Shown: piece after piece, positions 10,368 through 18,854 of the stretch
Position numbering within the stretch: the stretch's first letter is position 1
Layout: each line of letters begins with the position of its first letter
Source of the DNA: Caballeronia grimmiae
GTDB taxonomy: Bacteria > Pseudomonadota > Gammaproteobacteria > Burkholderiales > Burkholderiaceae
DNA length: 64,000 bases
Direction: 5' to 3'
Assembly: GCF_000698555.1 (NCBI RefSeq)
Contig: NZ_JFHE01000004.1
Span: forward strand, 186,001 to 250,000
The notes under the pieces: model-generated
Database searches by the model: none
Told to the model about the DNA's origin: nothing
The model's input: the letters and a program-made list of their open reading frames with translations, nothing else
Program-made: the position numbers and the translations under genes

Positions 10368-10571
10368 TCAAGGCCGGCGATCACCGTCGATTGCCGGCCA
10401 GCGGGCGAAGGCGAAGACCCACAGCGTGATGAGGTTGAGCACCGGAATCAGTCCTGCGAGCAGCCACCAGCCGGAATGCCCGGTGCGCTGAATAATCCGC
10501 ACATACGGATAGCAGGCCAGGAAGCCAATGCCGATAACGATAAGCCAGTGCCAGATGCTGAGACTTCCCAT
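10368..10571 (-). CDS. small two-helix membrane protein
   Basis: A 67-residue protein with two hydrophobic helices (about residues 6-24 and 36-54) separated by the loop RIIQRTGHSGWW. The pattern of GHSGWWLL, PVLNLI and a Trp-rich end with FAFARWP recurs in short conserved inner-membrane proteins of unknown function; it recalls a trimmed DUF805-like unit. Nothing suggests enzymatic activity. It lies between the convergent MFS gene, whose stop is 10 bases away, and the ABC exporter. I regard it as a real gene because of its membrane-protein composition and clean start, but the function is unknown. Confidence 0.6.
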   Translation of the reverse strand: MGSLSIWHWLIVIGIGFLACYPYVRIIQRTGHSGWWLLAGLIPVLNLITLWVFAFARWPAIDGDRRP

Positions 10572-10695
10572 TCTTTCCTCGCAGATTCGTGTGGCGAAGC
10601 GGCGCGCTCATGCGTCATCGTTCCGCATGCCTAACTAACGGGCAGCGACTATACCAGCTTCGCGCAGCCGCGCTGGATTCGCGACTGCGCGCTTG

Positions 10696-12582
10696 TTATC
10701 CGATGTCAACCCGCGCCGCATCCCCCTGCTCGACGACCGGCTCCGCTGCCCTCTGCTGCTGCAACGCCCACATCTGCGCGAACAAGCCGTCTGCCCGCAG
10801 CAACTCCGCGTGCGTGCCGCGCTCCACCACGCGTCCGTGATCCATCACGATGATCTGCTGCGCATGCACGACCGTCGACAAGCGATGCGCGATGATCAGC
10901 GTCGTCCGCTCGCGTGCGATCGAATCGAGTTCGCGCTGAATCGCGCGCTCGGACTTCGAATCGAGCGCCGACGTGGCTTCGTCGAAGATCAGGATCGGCG
11001 GATTCTTGAGCAGCGTCCGCGCGATCGCCACGCGCTGCTTCTCGCCGCCCGACAGCTTCAGCCCTCGCTCGCCGACCGCCGTCTCGTAGCCCGCCGGCAG
11101 CCCTTCGATGAAGTCGTGGATATGCGCCGCCCGCGCCGCCGCGATCACTTCGTCACGGCTCGCGGATGGCCGTCCATACGCGATGTTGTAGTAGATGGAA
11201 TCGTTGAAGAGCACCGTGTCCTGCGGCACGATGCCGATGGACGCCCGCAGCGAATCCTGCGTGACATCGCGAATATCCTGCCCGTCGATCACAATGCGCC
11301 CGCCCGTCTCGCGATCCAGATCGTAGAAGCGGAACAAGAGCCGCCCGAGCGTCGACTTCCCCGATCCGCTATGTCCGACGACAGCGGTCGTCGTACCCGC
11401 CGCGATCGTGAAATCGACCTCATGCAGAATGGGCCGCGCCGCTTCGTACGCGAAGCTCACGCGCTCGAAACGCACCTCGCCACCGGTTACATCTAGCGGC
11501 GCCGCATTCGGCGCATCGGGCACTTCGCGGCCCGCGCCGAGCAGGGTGAACATGCGGTCCATGTCGGTCAGCGCCTGCTTCAGTTCGCGATACACCACGC
11601 CGAGAAAGTTCAGCGGGATATAAAGCTGCAGCATGAACGTGTTGATCAGCACGAGATCGCCGAGCGTGAGCCGCCCGGCCATCACGCCCTGCGTCGCGCG
11701 CCAGAGAATGAATACGAGCCCGGTCCCGATAATCGCCTGCTGTCCGAAGTTGAGCATCGACAGCGAACGCTGCGACTTGATCGCCGCCGCGCGATATCGC
11801 TGGAGGTTTTCGTCGTAACGGCGCGTTTCCCATGCCTCGTTGCCGAAGTACTTCACGGTCTCGTAGTTGAGCAGCGAATCGATCGCGCGCGAGTTGGCCT
11901 TCGAATCGAGCTCGTTCATCGTGCGCCGGTAATGCGTGCGCCACTCCGTCACCTTCACCGTGAAGCCGATATACAGGCACAACGCGACGAGCGTGACGAT
12001 CGCGTAATACGCTTCGTATTTCGTCACGAAGAACGCGAGCACGAGACCGACTTCTACCAGCGTCGGCAAGATGCTGTACAGCGAATACGACACGAGTTGC
12101 TGAATGCCGCGCGTGCCGCGCTCGATATCGCGCGACATGCCGCCCGTTTGCCGTTCGAGATGGAAACGCAGCGACAGCGAATGCAAGTGACGAAACACTC
12201 TCAGGGCGAGTTGCCGAACCGCGCTCTCCGTCACCTTTGCAAAGAGCAGTTCGCGCAGTTCCGTGAAGAGTGAAGTGGAGAGCCGAACGCCTGCATACGC
12301 GACCACCAGCAGTCCGATGCCGCCGATCAGCACGATGCCGGGCGCATCGTTGGCGCGGCCGAGCGCGGTGAGATGTTGCACCGACGCCAGGCTATCGACG
12401 ATGCGCTTCATCACGATCGGCACGCCCAGATTGGCGACTTTGGCGCCGATCAGGCACGTCAGCGCGAACACGACGCGCCATTTATAGGTGGTCAGATAAG
12501 GCAGCAGCGAGCGGATGGTCTGCCAGTCGTTGCGCGGACCTTGCGCGACTGGCCCCGGCTCGGAGTTCGAAGAGCGGCGCAT
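10696..12582 (-). CDS. Atm1/HMT1-type ABC exporter, fused permease-ATPase
   Basis: A 628-residue half-transporter that should work as a homodimer in the inner membrane. Six hydrophobic segments fill residues about 35-330, with the conserved ERQTGGMSRDIERGTRGIQQ stretch typical of the Atm1/HMT1 branch. The nucleotide-binding domain follows with Walker A GHSGSGKST, signature LSGGEKQRVAIARTLL, and Walker B ILIFDEATSALD. Members of this branch export glutathione conjugates, glutathione-bound metals or Fe-S precursors; which one applies here is unknown. The gene is divergent from the thioesterase gene at 12818. Confidence 0.9.
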   Translation of the reverse strand: MRRSSNSEPGPVAQGPRNDWQTIRSLLPYLTTYKWRVVFALTCLIGAKVANLGVPIVMKRIVDSLASVQHLTALGRANDAPGIVLIGGIGLLVVAYAGVRLSTSLFTELRELLFAKVTESAVRQLALRVFRHLHSLSLRFHLERQTGGMSRDIERGTRGIQQLVSYSLYSILPTLVEVGLVLAFFVTKYEAYYAIVTLVALCLYIGFTVKVTEWRTHYRRTMNELDSKANSRAIDSLLNYETVKYFGNEAWETRRYDENLQRYRAAAIKSQRSLSMLNFGQQAIIGTGLVFILWRATQGVMAGRLTLGDLVLINTFMLQLYIPLNFLGVVYRELKQALTDMDRMFTLLGAGREVPDAPNAAPLDVTGGEVRFERVSFAYEAARPILHEVDFTIAAGTTTAVVGHSGSGKSTLGRLLFRFYDLDRETGGRIVIDGQDIRDVTQDSLRASIGIVPQDTVLFNDSIYYNIAYGRPSASRDEVIAAARAAHIHDFIEGLPAGYETAVGERGLKLSGGEKQRVAIARTLLKNPPILIFDEATSALDSKSERAIQRELDSIARERTTLIIAHRLSTVVHAQQIIVMDHGRVVERGTHAELLRADGLFAQMWALQQQRAAEPVVEQGDAARVDIG

Positions 12583-12817
12583 GAGTTCGAGTTGTGAAGG
12601 CGCGTCACGCGAACATCACGTCACGGCGCGGCGTGCGACGCCTTATGTGGAGCGGGCGCACGCCGTGCGTGCTTCCCGTACAATTTGTCGAAGGCCGCGT
12701 CGCTCATGCAGTGCCGATGCGCGCGGCCTTTCCCTATACATAAGCATTGTCGCAGAAGGTTCAGGGCCACGCTCGCGCCCGCCTTCGCATCGAGCGACAG
12801 CAATCGGACTGCCTTTC

Positions 12818-13213
12818 ATGCCTGAAGAATCGAAACTTCCTCAAAAGCCCGTGACCCTGCGCGTCGTGCCGCAGCCCGCCGATTCCAACATGCACGGCGA
12901 CGTGTTCGGCGGATGGATCATGGCGCAAGTGGACATTGCCGGTTCGATTCCGGCAAGCCGCCGCGCGAATGGGCGCGTCGCGACCATCGCGGTGAATTCG
13001 TTTCTGTTCAAGAACCCGGTGTTCGTCGGCGACCTGTTGAGCTTTTATACCGACATCGTGAAGACGGGCAATACGTCGATCACCATCTACGTCGAGGTCT
13101 ATGCGCAGCGCATGAGTCTCGCGGAAGAAGTCGTCAAGGTGACGGAAGCGACGCTGACTTACGTCGCGACCGACAACGATCGCCGGCCGCGTGCGTTGCC
13201 GCCGCTGGATTGA
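12818..13213 (+). CDS. acyl-CoA thioesterase, YciA-like hotdog fold
   Basis: A 131-residue hotdog-fold thioesterase that hydrolyses acyl-CoA to free acid and CoA. The conserved core NMHGDVFGGWIMAQVDIAG near residues 24-42 carries the catalytic Asp of the YciA/BACH family, and VNSFLFKNPVFVGDLLSFY matches the second conserved block. The length is that of the bacterial single-domain enzymes. The ATG at 12818 is the first conserved start; the upstream part of the open frame has no family similarity. The gene is convergent with the GGDEF-EAL gene, their stops being 13 bases apart. Confidence 0.92.
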   Translation: MPEESKLPQKPVTLRVVPQPADSNMHGDVFGGWIMAQVDIAGSIPASRRANGRVATIAVNSFLFKNPVFVGDLLSFYTDIVKTGNTSITIYVEVYAQRMSLAEEVVKVTEATLTYVATDNDRRPRALPPLD

Positions 13214-13226
13214 AGCCCGTTCACCG

Positions 13227-16200
13227 TTAATTCAAAAGCACGCCCTGCTGCAACAGCCCCGGAATGGCGTCATGCGGCATCGGGCGCGAGAACAGGAAGC
13301 CCTGCATTTCGTCGCAATCGCGCTCGCGCAGAAACTCGTGCTGCGCGGGCGTTTCGACGCCTTCCGCGATCACCTGCAATTCGAGCGAATGCGCGAGCGC
13401 GATGATCGCCGAGGTGATGGTTTCATCGTCGCCCGACGAGCCGATATCCGCGACGAACGAGCGGTCGATCTTCAGCCGATGCACCGGAAAGCGCTTCAGG
13501 TACGACAGGCTCGAATAGCCGGTGCCGAAGTCATCGATCGCGATGCCGATGCCGAGCGCCGATAGCTCCGACAGCATCGCCACCGCGTCTTCGGCGTTGC
13601 GCATGATCGCGCTTTCGGTCAGTTCCAGTTCCAGATAGCGCGGCTCGAGTCCCGTCTCTTCCAGCACGGAAGTGACGAGCGTCGCGATATCGCGCTGCTG
13701 AAAATGCCGCGCCGACAGATTCACCGACACCCGCGCGGGCGGCAGACCCGCATCCTGCCACGCCTTGTTCTGCCGGCACGCCTCGCGCAGCACCCATTCC
13801 GACAACGGCCCGATCAGCCCGCTCTCTTCCGCGACCGGAATGAACGACGCCGGCGACACGAGCCCCTGTTCGGGATCGTGCCATCGCACGAGCGCCTCGA
13901 TACCGACGATCGCCCGCGTCGCCATATCGACTTGCGGCTGATAGTGCAGCAGGAACTCGCCGTCGCGCAGCGCGCGCCGCAGCCGCCGCTCCAGATTCAT
14001 GCGCGCCCCGACGCTCGCGTTCATCTCCGGGTGATAGAACTGATACGTGTTGCGCCCGAGATCCTTCGCGCGATACATCGCGAGATCGGCCTTCTTGAGC
14101 ACCGTCTCGGCGTCGTCGCCATCTTGCGGGAAGAGACTTGCGCCCATGCTGCAGCCGACGTAAAGCTCGGTCTCGTCGAGCCAGACGGGTTCGGATATCG
14201 CCGCTCGCGTGCGCTCCATCCAGGCGATGAGACCCGCTTCGTCGGTGATGTCGGGCAGCACGAACACGAACTCATCGCCGCCGTGGCGCGCGACGGTATC
14301 GCTCGATCGCGCCGAGCGCGCGAGCCGTTCGCCGATCACCGCGAGCAGGCGATCGCCGACGCTGTGCCCGAGGCTATCGTTGACGTTCTTGAAGCCGTCG
14401 AGGTCCATGAACACGACCGCGATCTTGGTCCCCCGCCGCCGCGCCTGTTCGATCGCCTGTTGCAGCCGGTCGCGCAGCAGGTTGCGGTTGGGCAGCCGCG
14501 TGAGCGTGTCGTAGTTCGCTTGGTATTCGAGTTGTTCCTGATAGTCCATCAGGTCGGTCACGTCGTTGATGATGCCGATGTGATGCGTCGTCAGCCCTTG
14601 CGCGTTCGGCACCGGCGCGACGAAAAGCTGGTTCCAGAAAAGCGCGCCATCCTTGCGATAGTTCCGCACGACGACGCTCGTCTCCATGTCCGCCGAGAGC
14701 GCGCGGCGAATCGACTTCAACCCTTCCTGATCCCGGTCCGTGCCATGCAGGAAGCCGCAGTTGCGGCCGATGACCTCGGCGGGATCGTAGCCCGTGATGC
14801 GCTTGAAGGCCGGATTCGCATACTCGATCACGTTCGCGCCGTTCACGACGCCGGTGATGAGAATCGCGTTCACGCTCGCGTCGAGCGCACGGCTTTGCAG
14901 ACGCAGCGCGAGTTCGGCGCGCTTGCGCTCCGTCACGTCCTGGTACGAACCGAGCACGCCGATGGTATGCCCTTCGCCATCGAGCAGCGGCAGCAGGCTC
15001 GTGACGACCGTATGCAGCGTCTCGCCGACGAGCACGTCGCGCTCGAAGTGCATCTTCGGCACGGTCGTCTCGATGACTTCCTGGTCGTCGGCGCGCACCG
15101 TGTCGGCGGCGGCGGACCACGGCAGGTCATCGTCCGTCCTGCCGATGACCTGCTCGTTGTACGCGAGCCCCGCATCGCGGGCAAAAGCGTTGTTGCAGCC
15201 CAGATAACGCGATTCGCGGTCTTTCCAGAACACCCGCTGCGGAATGTTGTCGATGACCGCTTCGAGCATCTCGTTCGAGCGGCGCGCCTCGGCTTCCGCG
15301 TTGATGCGGTCGGTCACGTCGTTCGCCAGCATGAACAGCCCCGGCCGGTTCGAATAGGTCAGCGCGTGATGCGAGACGTCGGCGCTGCTCGTCGAGCCAT
15401 CGCGATGCCGGTAGCGCCACACGCCGCTCGACCGCTGGCCGCGCGTCGCGCGGTCGCCGGCCTCCGCGCCGCCGCGGGCGAGCCGCGCCGCGAAACGGTC
15501 GAAGTCGTCGGCGACATGCAGATCGCGCAAGGTCATCTCCATGAACTCGGCTTCGGCGTAGCCGTAATGCTCGACCGCGGCGGGATTCACGGCGATGAAG
15601 CGCATCGTCTCCCGATCGACGATCCACATCGGCACCGGATGCGCCTCGAACATGCTGCGGAATCGCTCGTTGCTGCGATGCTTCGCCCGCGCGATGCCGA
15701 GCTTTTCGCGCGACGAACGCTCGTGGCTCACGAACAGGTAGATCAGGACGCCGCTGCCGGCGAGCATCGTGAAGGCGAGCAGCAGCATCGCGCCGCCCGA
15801 GCCGGTCGCGGAGCGGTCGAGCGCGGCGACGGTCGCCGTATCGATACGCGAACGCACGGCGGCCAGTTGTTCGTCGACCGCCTGCTGGTCCGCGCCAAGC
15901 GAAACGAACGCGGCGTCGACCCAGGTGCGCGGTTCGTCGGGAAGCGCGCGGCGGGCGCGTTCGTCGGCGAGCGTGGCGTCGGTGCGCATGGTGGCGACGC
16001 GCGCGACGAGCGCATCGAACGCGCCGGTGACACCGGGTTCCAGCGCGGTCTGGGCGCGCAGTCCGCTTTCCAGCGCGTCGAGATGCGCTTCACGCGCCTC
16101 GTGTTGCGCCACCGGCTCGACGACGCCCGTTGCCTCGAATCGGCTCAGTTGCGTGAGCGTTTCGCCGAGCGCGTCGCGATAGGCCGCGAGATCGCGCAGC

Positions 16201-16340
16201 AGACTCATCGAGCGCAGCGTGCGGGCATTGCCGTCGCGCAAGTCGGCGATTCGCTCGCACGCGACGAACGCATTCGCGCCGAGCGCGGCGAGCACCACGG
16301 CGATATTCACGAGCAAACGCCTGGAGAGGAAACGAGTCAT
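13227..16340 (-). CDS. PAS/LOV-GGDEF-EAL membrane c-di-GMP protein
   Basis: A 1037-residue protein likely to make and/or break cyclic di-GMP. Order: membrane helix at residues 10-26, a periplasmic part of about 155 residues, membrane helix at 183-204, PAS at about 225-345, PAS at 355-470, a LOV-like PAS at 485-600, GGDEF domain at 605-770 and EAL domain at 780-1030. The GGDEF motif is intact (HGGDEF, 686-691), and the EAL motif is intact in GIEALVRW, with DDFGTGYSSLSYLKR further on, so both activities may be live. The third PAS domain has GRNCGFLHG (Cys528) and NYRKDG, close to blue-light LOV domains but with altered flavin contacts. The ATG at 16340 places the first helix properly. Confidence 0.93.
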   Translation of the reverse strand: MTRFLSRRLLVNIAVVLAALGANAFVACERIADLRDGNARTLRSMSLLRDLAAYRDALGETLTQLSRFEATGVVEPVAQHEAREAHLDALESGLRAQTALEPGVTGAFDALVARVATMRTDATLADERARRALPDEPRTWVDAAFVSLGADQQAVDEQLAAVRSRIDTATVAALDRSATGSGGAMLLLAFTMLAGSGVLIYLFVSHERSSREKLGIARAKHRSNERFRSMFEAHPVPMWIVDRETMRFIAVNPAAVEHYGYAEAEFMEMTLRDLHVADDFDRFAARLARGGAEAGDRATRGQRSSGVWRYRHRDGSTSSADVSHHALTYSNRPGLFMLANDVTDRINAEAEARRSNEMLEAVIDNIPQRVFWKDRESRYLGCNNAFARDAGLAYNEQVIGRTDDDLPWSAAADTVRADDQEVIETTVPKMHFERDVLVGETLHTVVTSLLPLLDGEGHTIGVLGSYQDVTERKRAELALRLQSRALDASVNAILITGVVNGANVIEYANPAFKRITGYDPAEVIGRNCGFLHGTDRDQEGLKSIRRALSADMETSVVVRNYRKDGALFWNQLFVAPVPNAQGLTTHHIGIINDVTDLMDYQEQLEYQANYDTLTRLPNRNLLRDRLQQAIEQARRRGTKIAVVFMDLDGFKNVNDSLGHSVGDRLLAVIGERLARSARSSDTVARHGGDEFVFVLPDITDEAGLIAWMERTRAAISEPVWLDETELYVGCSMGASLFPQDGDDAETVLKKADLAMYRAKDLGRNTYQFYHPEMNASVGARMNLERRLRRALRDGEFLLHYQPQVDMATRAIVGIEALVRWHDPEQGLVSPASFIPVAEESGLIGPLSEWVLREACRQNKAWQDAGLPPARVSVNLSARHFQQRDIATLVTSVLEETGLEPRYLELELTESAIMRNAEDAVAMLSELSALGIGIAIDDFGTGYSSLSYLKRFPVHRLKIDRSFVADIGSSGDDETITSAIIALAHSLELQVIAEGVETPAQHEFLRERDCDEMQGFLFSRPMPHDAIPGLLQQGVLLN

Positions 16341-16511
16341 GTGCGACGGGCCGATCCTGTTGTTCCGCGATGGACACGCCGATGGCGTGCGCGCGCCCAC
16401 GCAAAAGCGCGGCGTGAAGCCTGGGCTCACACCGCGAGTAGTGGATCACGCAGATAACGGCAGGTTTTCGACGGTCTTTAGCGTCGCCCGAAAAGAAAAA
16501 TTCCGTCCGCG

Positions 16512-16991
16512 TTATTCCGCCAGCCCGAACTCCCGCATCGCGGGCAGAAAGTCGTGATTGGCCTTGTCGGTATTGCGCGAGAGCTTGGCAAGCGCATAAC
16601 GCTGGAACGGATCGAGCGCGGCCCAATGCGAGAGGCTCGGCGCGCTCACACCCGACAGGCTGCTCTGACGGATAACGGTCTCCGGCACTGCGTCGGCGTG
16701 CGCCCAGACGGGCTCGGGATCGCGCGGGATTCTCTCAGGCGCGGCGTTCGCGTGCGTCTTCAGCATCTCTTCGAGCGCGAGATCGAAGTTCTTCTCGACC
16801 TCGGCTTCGTCTTCGATCGGAAAGCGCGCGAGCAGCACGCGATCGTCGTAGGGGAGCATCTGCCATTGATCGAGCGTGATGCGCATGCCGAAGCGGTCGA
16901 GATTGAAGCGCACCGCAAGCGGAATGAAGCGCAGATTGTCCGAGGATTCGATCTCGAACTTGAAGAGACGGGCGGCGTCGTAAAGTCCCAT
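16512..16991 (-). CDS. nitrate reductase associated protein family
   Basis: A 159-residue cytoplasmic protein. The start AARLFKFEIESSDNLRFIPL and the block DRFGMRITLDQWQMLPYDDR identify the family named nitrate reductase associated protein, found beside molybdoenzyme genes in many proteobacteria and cyanobacteria; its exact role is not established. The ATG at 16991 begins MGLYDAARLF, while the upstream extension of the frame is not conserved. It is divergent from fdhD, which sulfurates the molybdenum cofactor of formate dehydrogenase, consistent with a molybdoenzyme-related function. No nitrate reductase structural gene is visible in the window. Confidence 0.8.
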   Translation of the reverse strand: MGLYDAARLFKFEIESSDNLRFIPLAVRFNLDRFGMRITLDQWQMLPYDDRVLLARFPIEDEAEVEKNFDLALEEMLKTHANAAPERIPRDPEPVWAHADAVPETVIRQSSLSGVSAPSLSHWAALDPFQRYALAKLSRNTDKANHDFLPAMREFGLAE

Positions 16992-17196
16992 GGCGATAGC
17001 CTCGTTAGTTTGAGGGGCGCGCGCCGGCGCGCATCGCCCGCTTAAGTTATTGTAGGGCCTGGTATTGGGCTCGAACCGTGCATTGTGTGCCGCTGCGTGC
17101 GCCTGTGAACGAGCGCGGGCAGCAAGTCCATGGAGCAAGCCCTATACCCGGACTCTAACGAAGTCCTCGTTCGTGCAGCAACGGAGTGCAAGTCAA

Positions 17197-18024
17197 GTGA
17201 ATCAACTCGAAACCGAAGATCAGCCGGGCTATATCGAGCGGCAGGTGCGCAGGCATCGGCGCGGCGAGGTCGCCGTTGCAAGCGATAACGTTGGTCAGGA
17301 ATGGCCCGTCGCGCTGGTGTTCAACGGCATCTCGCACGCGGTGATGATGTGCACGCCGCGCGATCTCGAAGCGTTCGCAATGGGCTTCTCGCTGACCGAG
17401 GGCATCGTCGAGCGCGGAAGCGACATTCACGATATCGAAGTCTATTACCGCGACGATGGCCACACGCTGCCGCATGCCGAAGTGCATCTGCAAGTCGTGC
17501 AGCAGGCGTTTCTTGCGCTGAAGGACAAGCGCCGCGCACTGGCGGGCCGCACCGGTTGCGGCGTGTGTGGAATAGAAAGTATCGACTTGCTCGATCTTCA
17601 GCCGGAGCGCGTGCCGGATACCGGCTTTCTGACGCGGCTTGCGCCCGATGCGATCGAGCGCGCGGCGCGCGAGTTGCCCGCGCATCAGCGTTTGACGAAG
17701 CTGACGGGCGGGCTGCACGCTGCCGCCTGGTGCGACGACACCGGCGCCGTGCGATTCGCGTTCGAAGACGTGGGACGGCATAACGCGCTCGACAAGCTCA
17801 TCGGCCAGCTCGTGCTGCAGCGCGTGGATACGACGCAGGGCTTCGTGTTCCTGTCGAGCCGCGCAAGCTACGAGCTCGTGCGCAAGTCGGCGCGCGTGGG
17901 CGTGCCGATGGTCGTCACCATCTCCGCGCCGACATCGCTGGCCATCGGCATTGCGAAGCAGGCGGGTTTGCGGCTGGTGAGCTTTGCGCGCGAGAACAGC
18001 TACGTGGAGTACGACGTGGAATGA
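17197..18024 (+). CDS. fdhD: formate dehydrogenase accessory sulfurtransferase (FdhD)
   Basis: FdhD moves sulfur from the cysteine desulfurase IscS to the molybdenum cofactor of formate dehydrogenase. The 275-residue protein has the CGVCG cysteine loop in GRTGCGVCGIESID (about residue 123), which carries the sulfur, and the conserved FEDVGRHNALDKLIG and FLSSRASYELVRKSARVG blocks. The length matches E. coli FdhD (277 residues). The likely start is the GTG at 17197, with GGAG about ten bases upstream. The upstream open frame begins with TTG and shows no similarity. The gene ends six bases from the convergent enoyl-CoA hydratase/isomerase gene. Confidence 0.94.
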   Translation: MNQLETEDQPGYIERQVRRHRRGEVAVASDNVGQEWPVALVFNGISHAVMMCTPRDLEAFAMGFSLTEGIVERGSDIHDIEVYYRDDGHTLPHAEVHLQVVQQAFLALKDKRRALAGRTGCGVCGIESIDLLDLQPERVPDTGFLTRLAPDAIERAARELPAHQRLTKLTGGLHAAAWCDDTGAVRFAFEDVGRHNALDKLIGQLVLQRVDTTQGFVFLSSRASYELVRKSARVGVPMVVTISAPTSLAIGIAKQAGLRLVSFARENSYVEYDVE

Positions 18025-18030
18025 CAAACT

Positions 18031-18795
18031 TCACTGAAACTTCGTGAAATCCGCCTTCCGCTTCTCGAAGAACGCCGCAAACGCTTCCCGCGCTTCCGGC
18101 GCGACGAGCATCCGCGAGAAGTGCGCCGCTTCCTCGTCCATGCGTGCGAGCACTTCAGCCGACTGCTCGCCTTTCATCAGCGCTTTCGTCGCACGCAGCG
18201 AGGCGGCCGGCAGCGCCGCGAGCCGCCGCGCGCGCTCGAACGCGTAGGCATCGAGTTCGGCGGCATCGACCACGCCGTTGACGAAGCCCATGCTCACCGC
18301 TTCATCGACGCTGAACGCTTCGCCGAGCAGCAGCTTTTCCGCCGCACGCTGATATCCTGCGATGCGCGGCAGCAGCAGACTCGACGCCGCCTCCGGACAC
18401 AACCCAAGCTGCACGAACGGCAGCGAGAACTTCGCGTTCTTTGCGGCATAGACCATGTCGCAATGCAGGAGCATCGTCGTGCCGACACCGACCGCCACGC
18501 CCGATACCGCCGCAACGACGGGCTTCGGCATGCCGGACAGCCGCCGCAGGAACTGGAACACGGGCGCGTCCTGCTCCTTCGGCGGGTCGTTCAGAAAGTC
18601 TTCGAGATCGTTGCCCGCGCTGAACGCGCCGCCGTTGCCGCGCAGCAGAACGGCGCGCACGGCCGGGTCCTTCTCGGCTTCGTAGAGGCCGTCGGCCATT
18701 TCCTGATACATCGCCGCGGTGATCGCGTTCTTCTTTTCAGGACGATTGAGCACGATGCTCAGCACGCCTTGCGCGCGTTCGATGACGATATCCAT
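18031..18795 (-). CDS. enoyl-CoA hydratase/isomerase, isomerase-like active site
   Basis: A 254-residue crotonase-fold protein, last gene of the beta-oxidation operon. The oxyanion-hole segments are present in GGAFSAGNDLEDF and SGVAVGVGTTML. In LPFVQLGLCPEAASS the first hydratase glutamate position is Phe while the second, in CPEAASS, is kept; a single Glu is the arrangement of delta3-delta2-enoyl-CoA isomerases. It may therefore move double bonds of unsaturated fatty acids rather than hydrate them; this is inference. The ATG at 18795 has GGAG upstream. It lies 59 bases after the thiolase stop. Confidence 0.88.
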   Translation of the reverse strand: MDIVIERAQGVLSIVLNRPEKKNAITAAMYQEMADGLYEAEKDPAVRAVLLRGNGGAFSAGNDLEDFLNDPPKEQDAPVFQFLRRLSGMPKPVVAAVSGVAVGVGTTMLLHCDMVYAAKNAKFSLPFVQLGLCPEAASSLLLPRIAGYQRAAEKLLLGEAFSVDEAVSMGFVNGVVDAAELDAYAFERARRLAALPAASLRATKALMKGEQSAEVLARMDEEAAHFSRMLVAPEAREAFAAFFEKRKADFTKFQ

Positions 18796-18854
18796 TCCGC
18801 TGTCTCCTTCCGATGGCGGCGTCCGCGAGCATCGCGCCCGCGGACGGTTCAAGG

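Noticed and set aside
10372-10399. Hairpin GGCCGGC/GCCGGCC after the MFS gene
   Set aside because: No T-run on either strand and it overlaps the end of the small membrane protein gene, so it is not called a terminator.
13704-16457. A 917-codon plus-strand open frame opposite the GGDEF-EAL gene
   Set aside because: A GC-driven shadow with Arg-rich composition; the minus-strand gene has intact domains.
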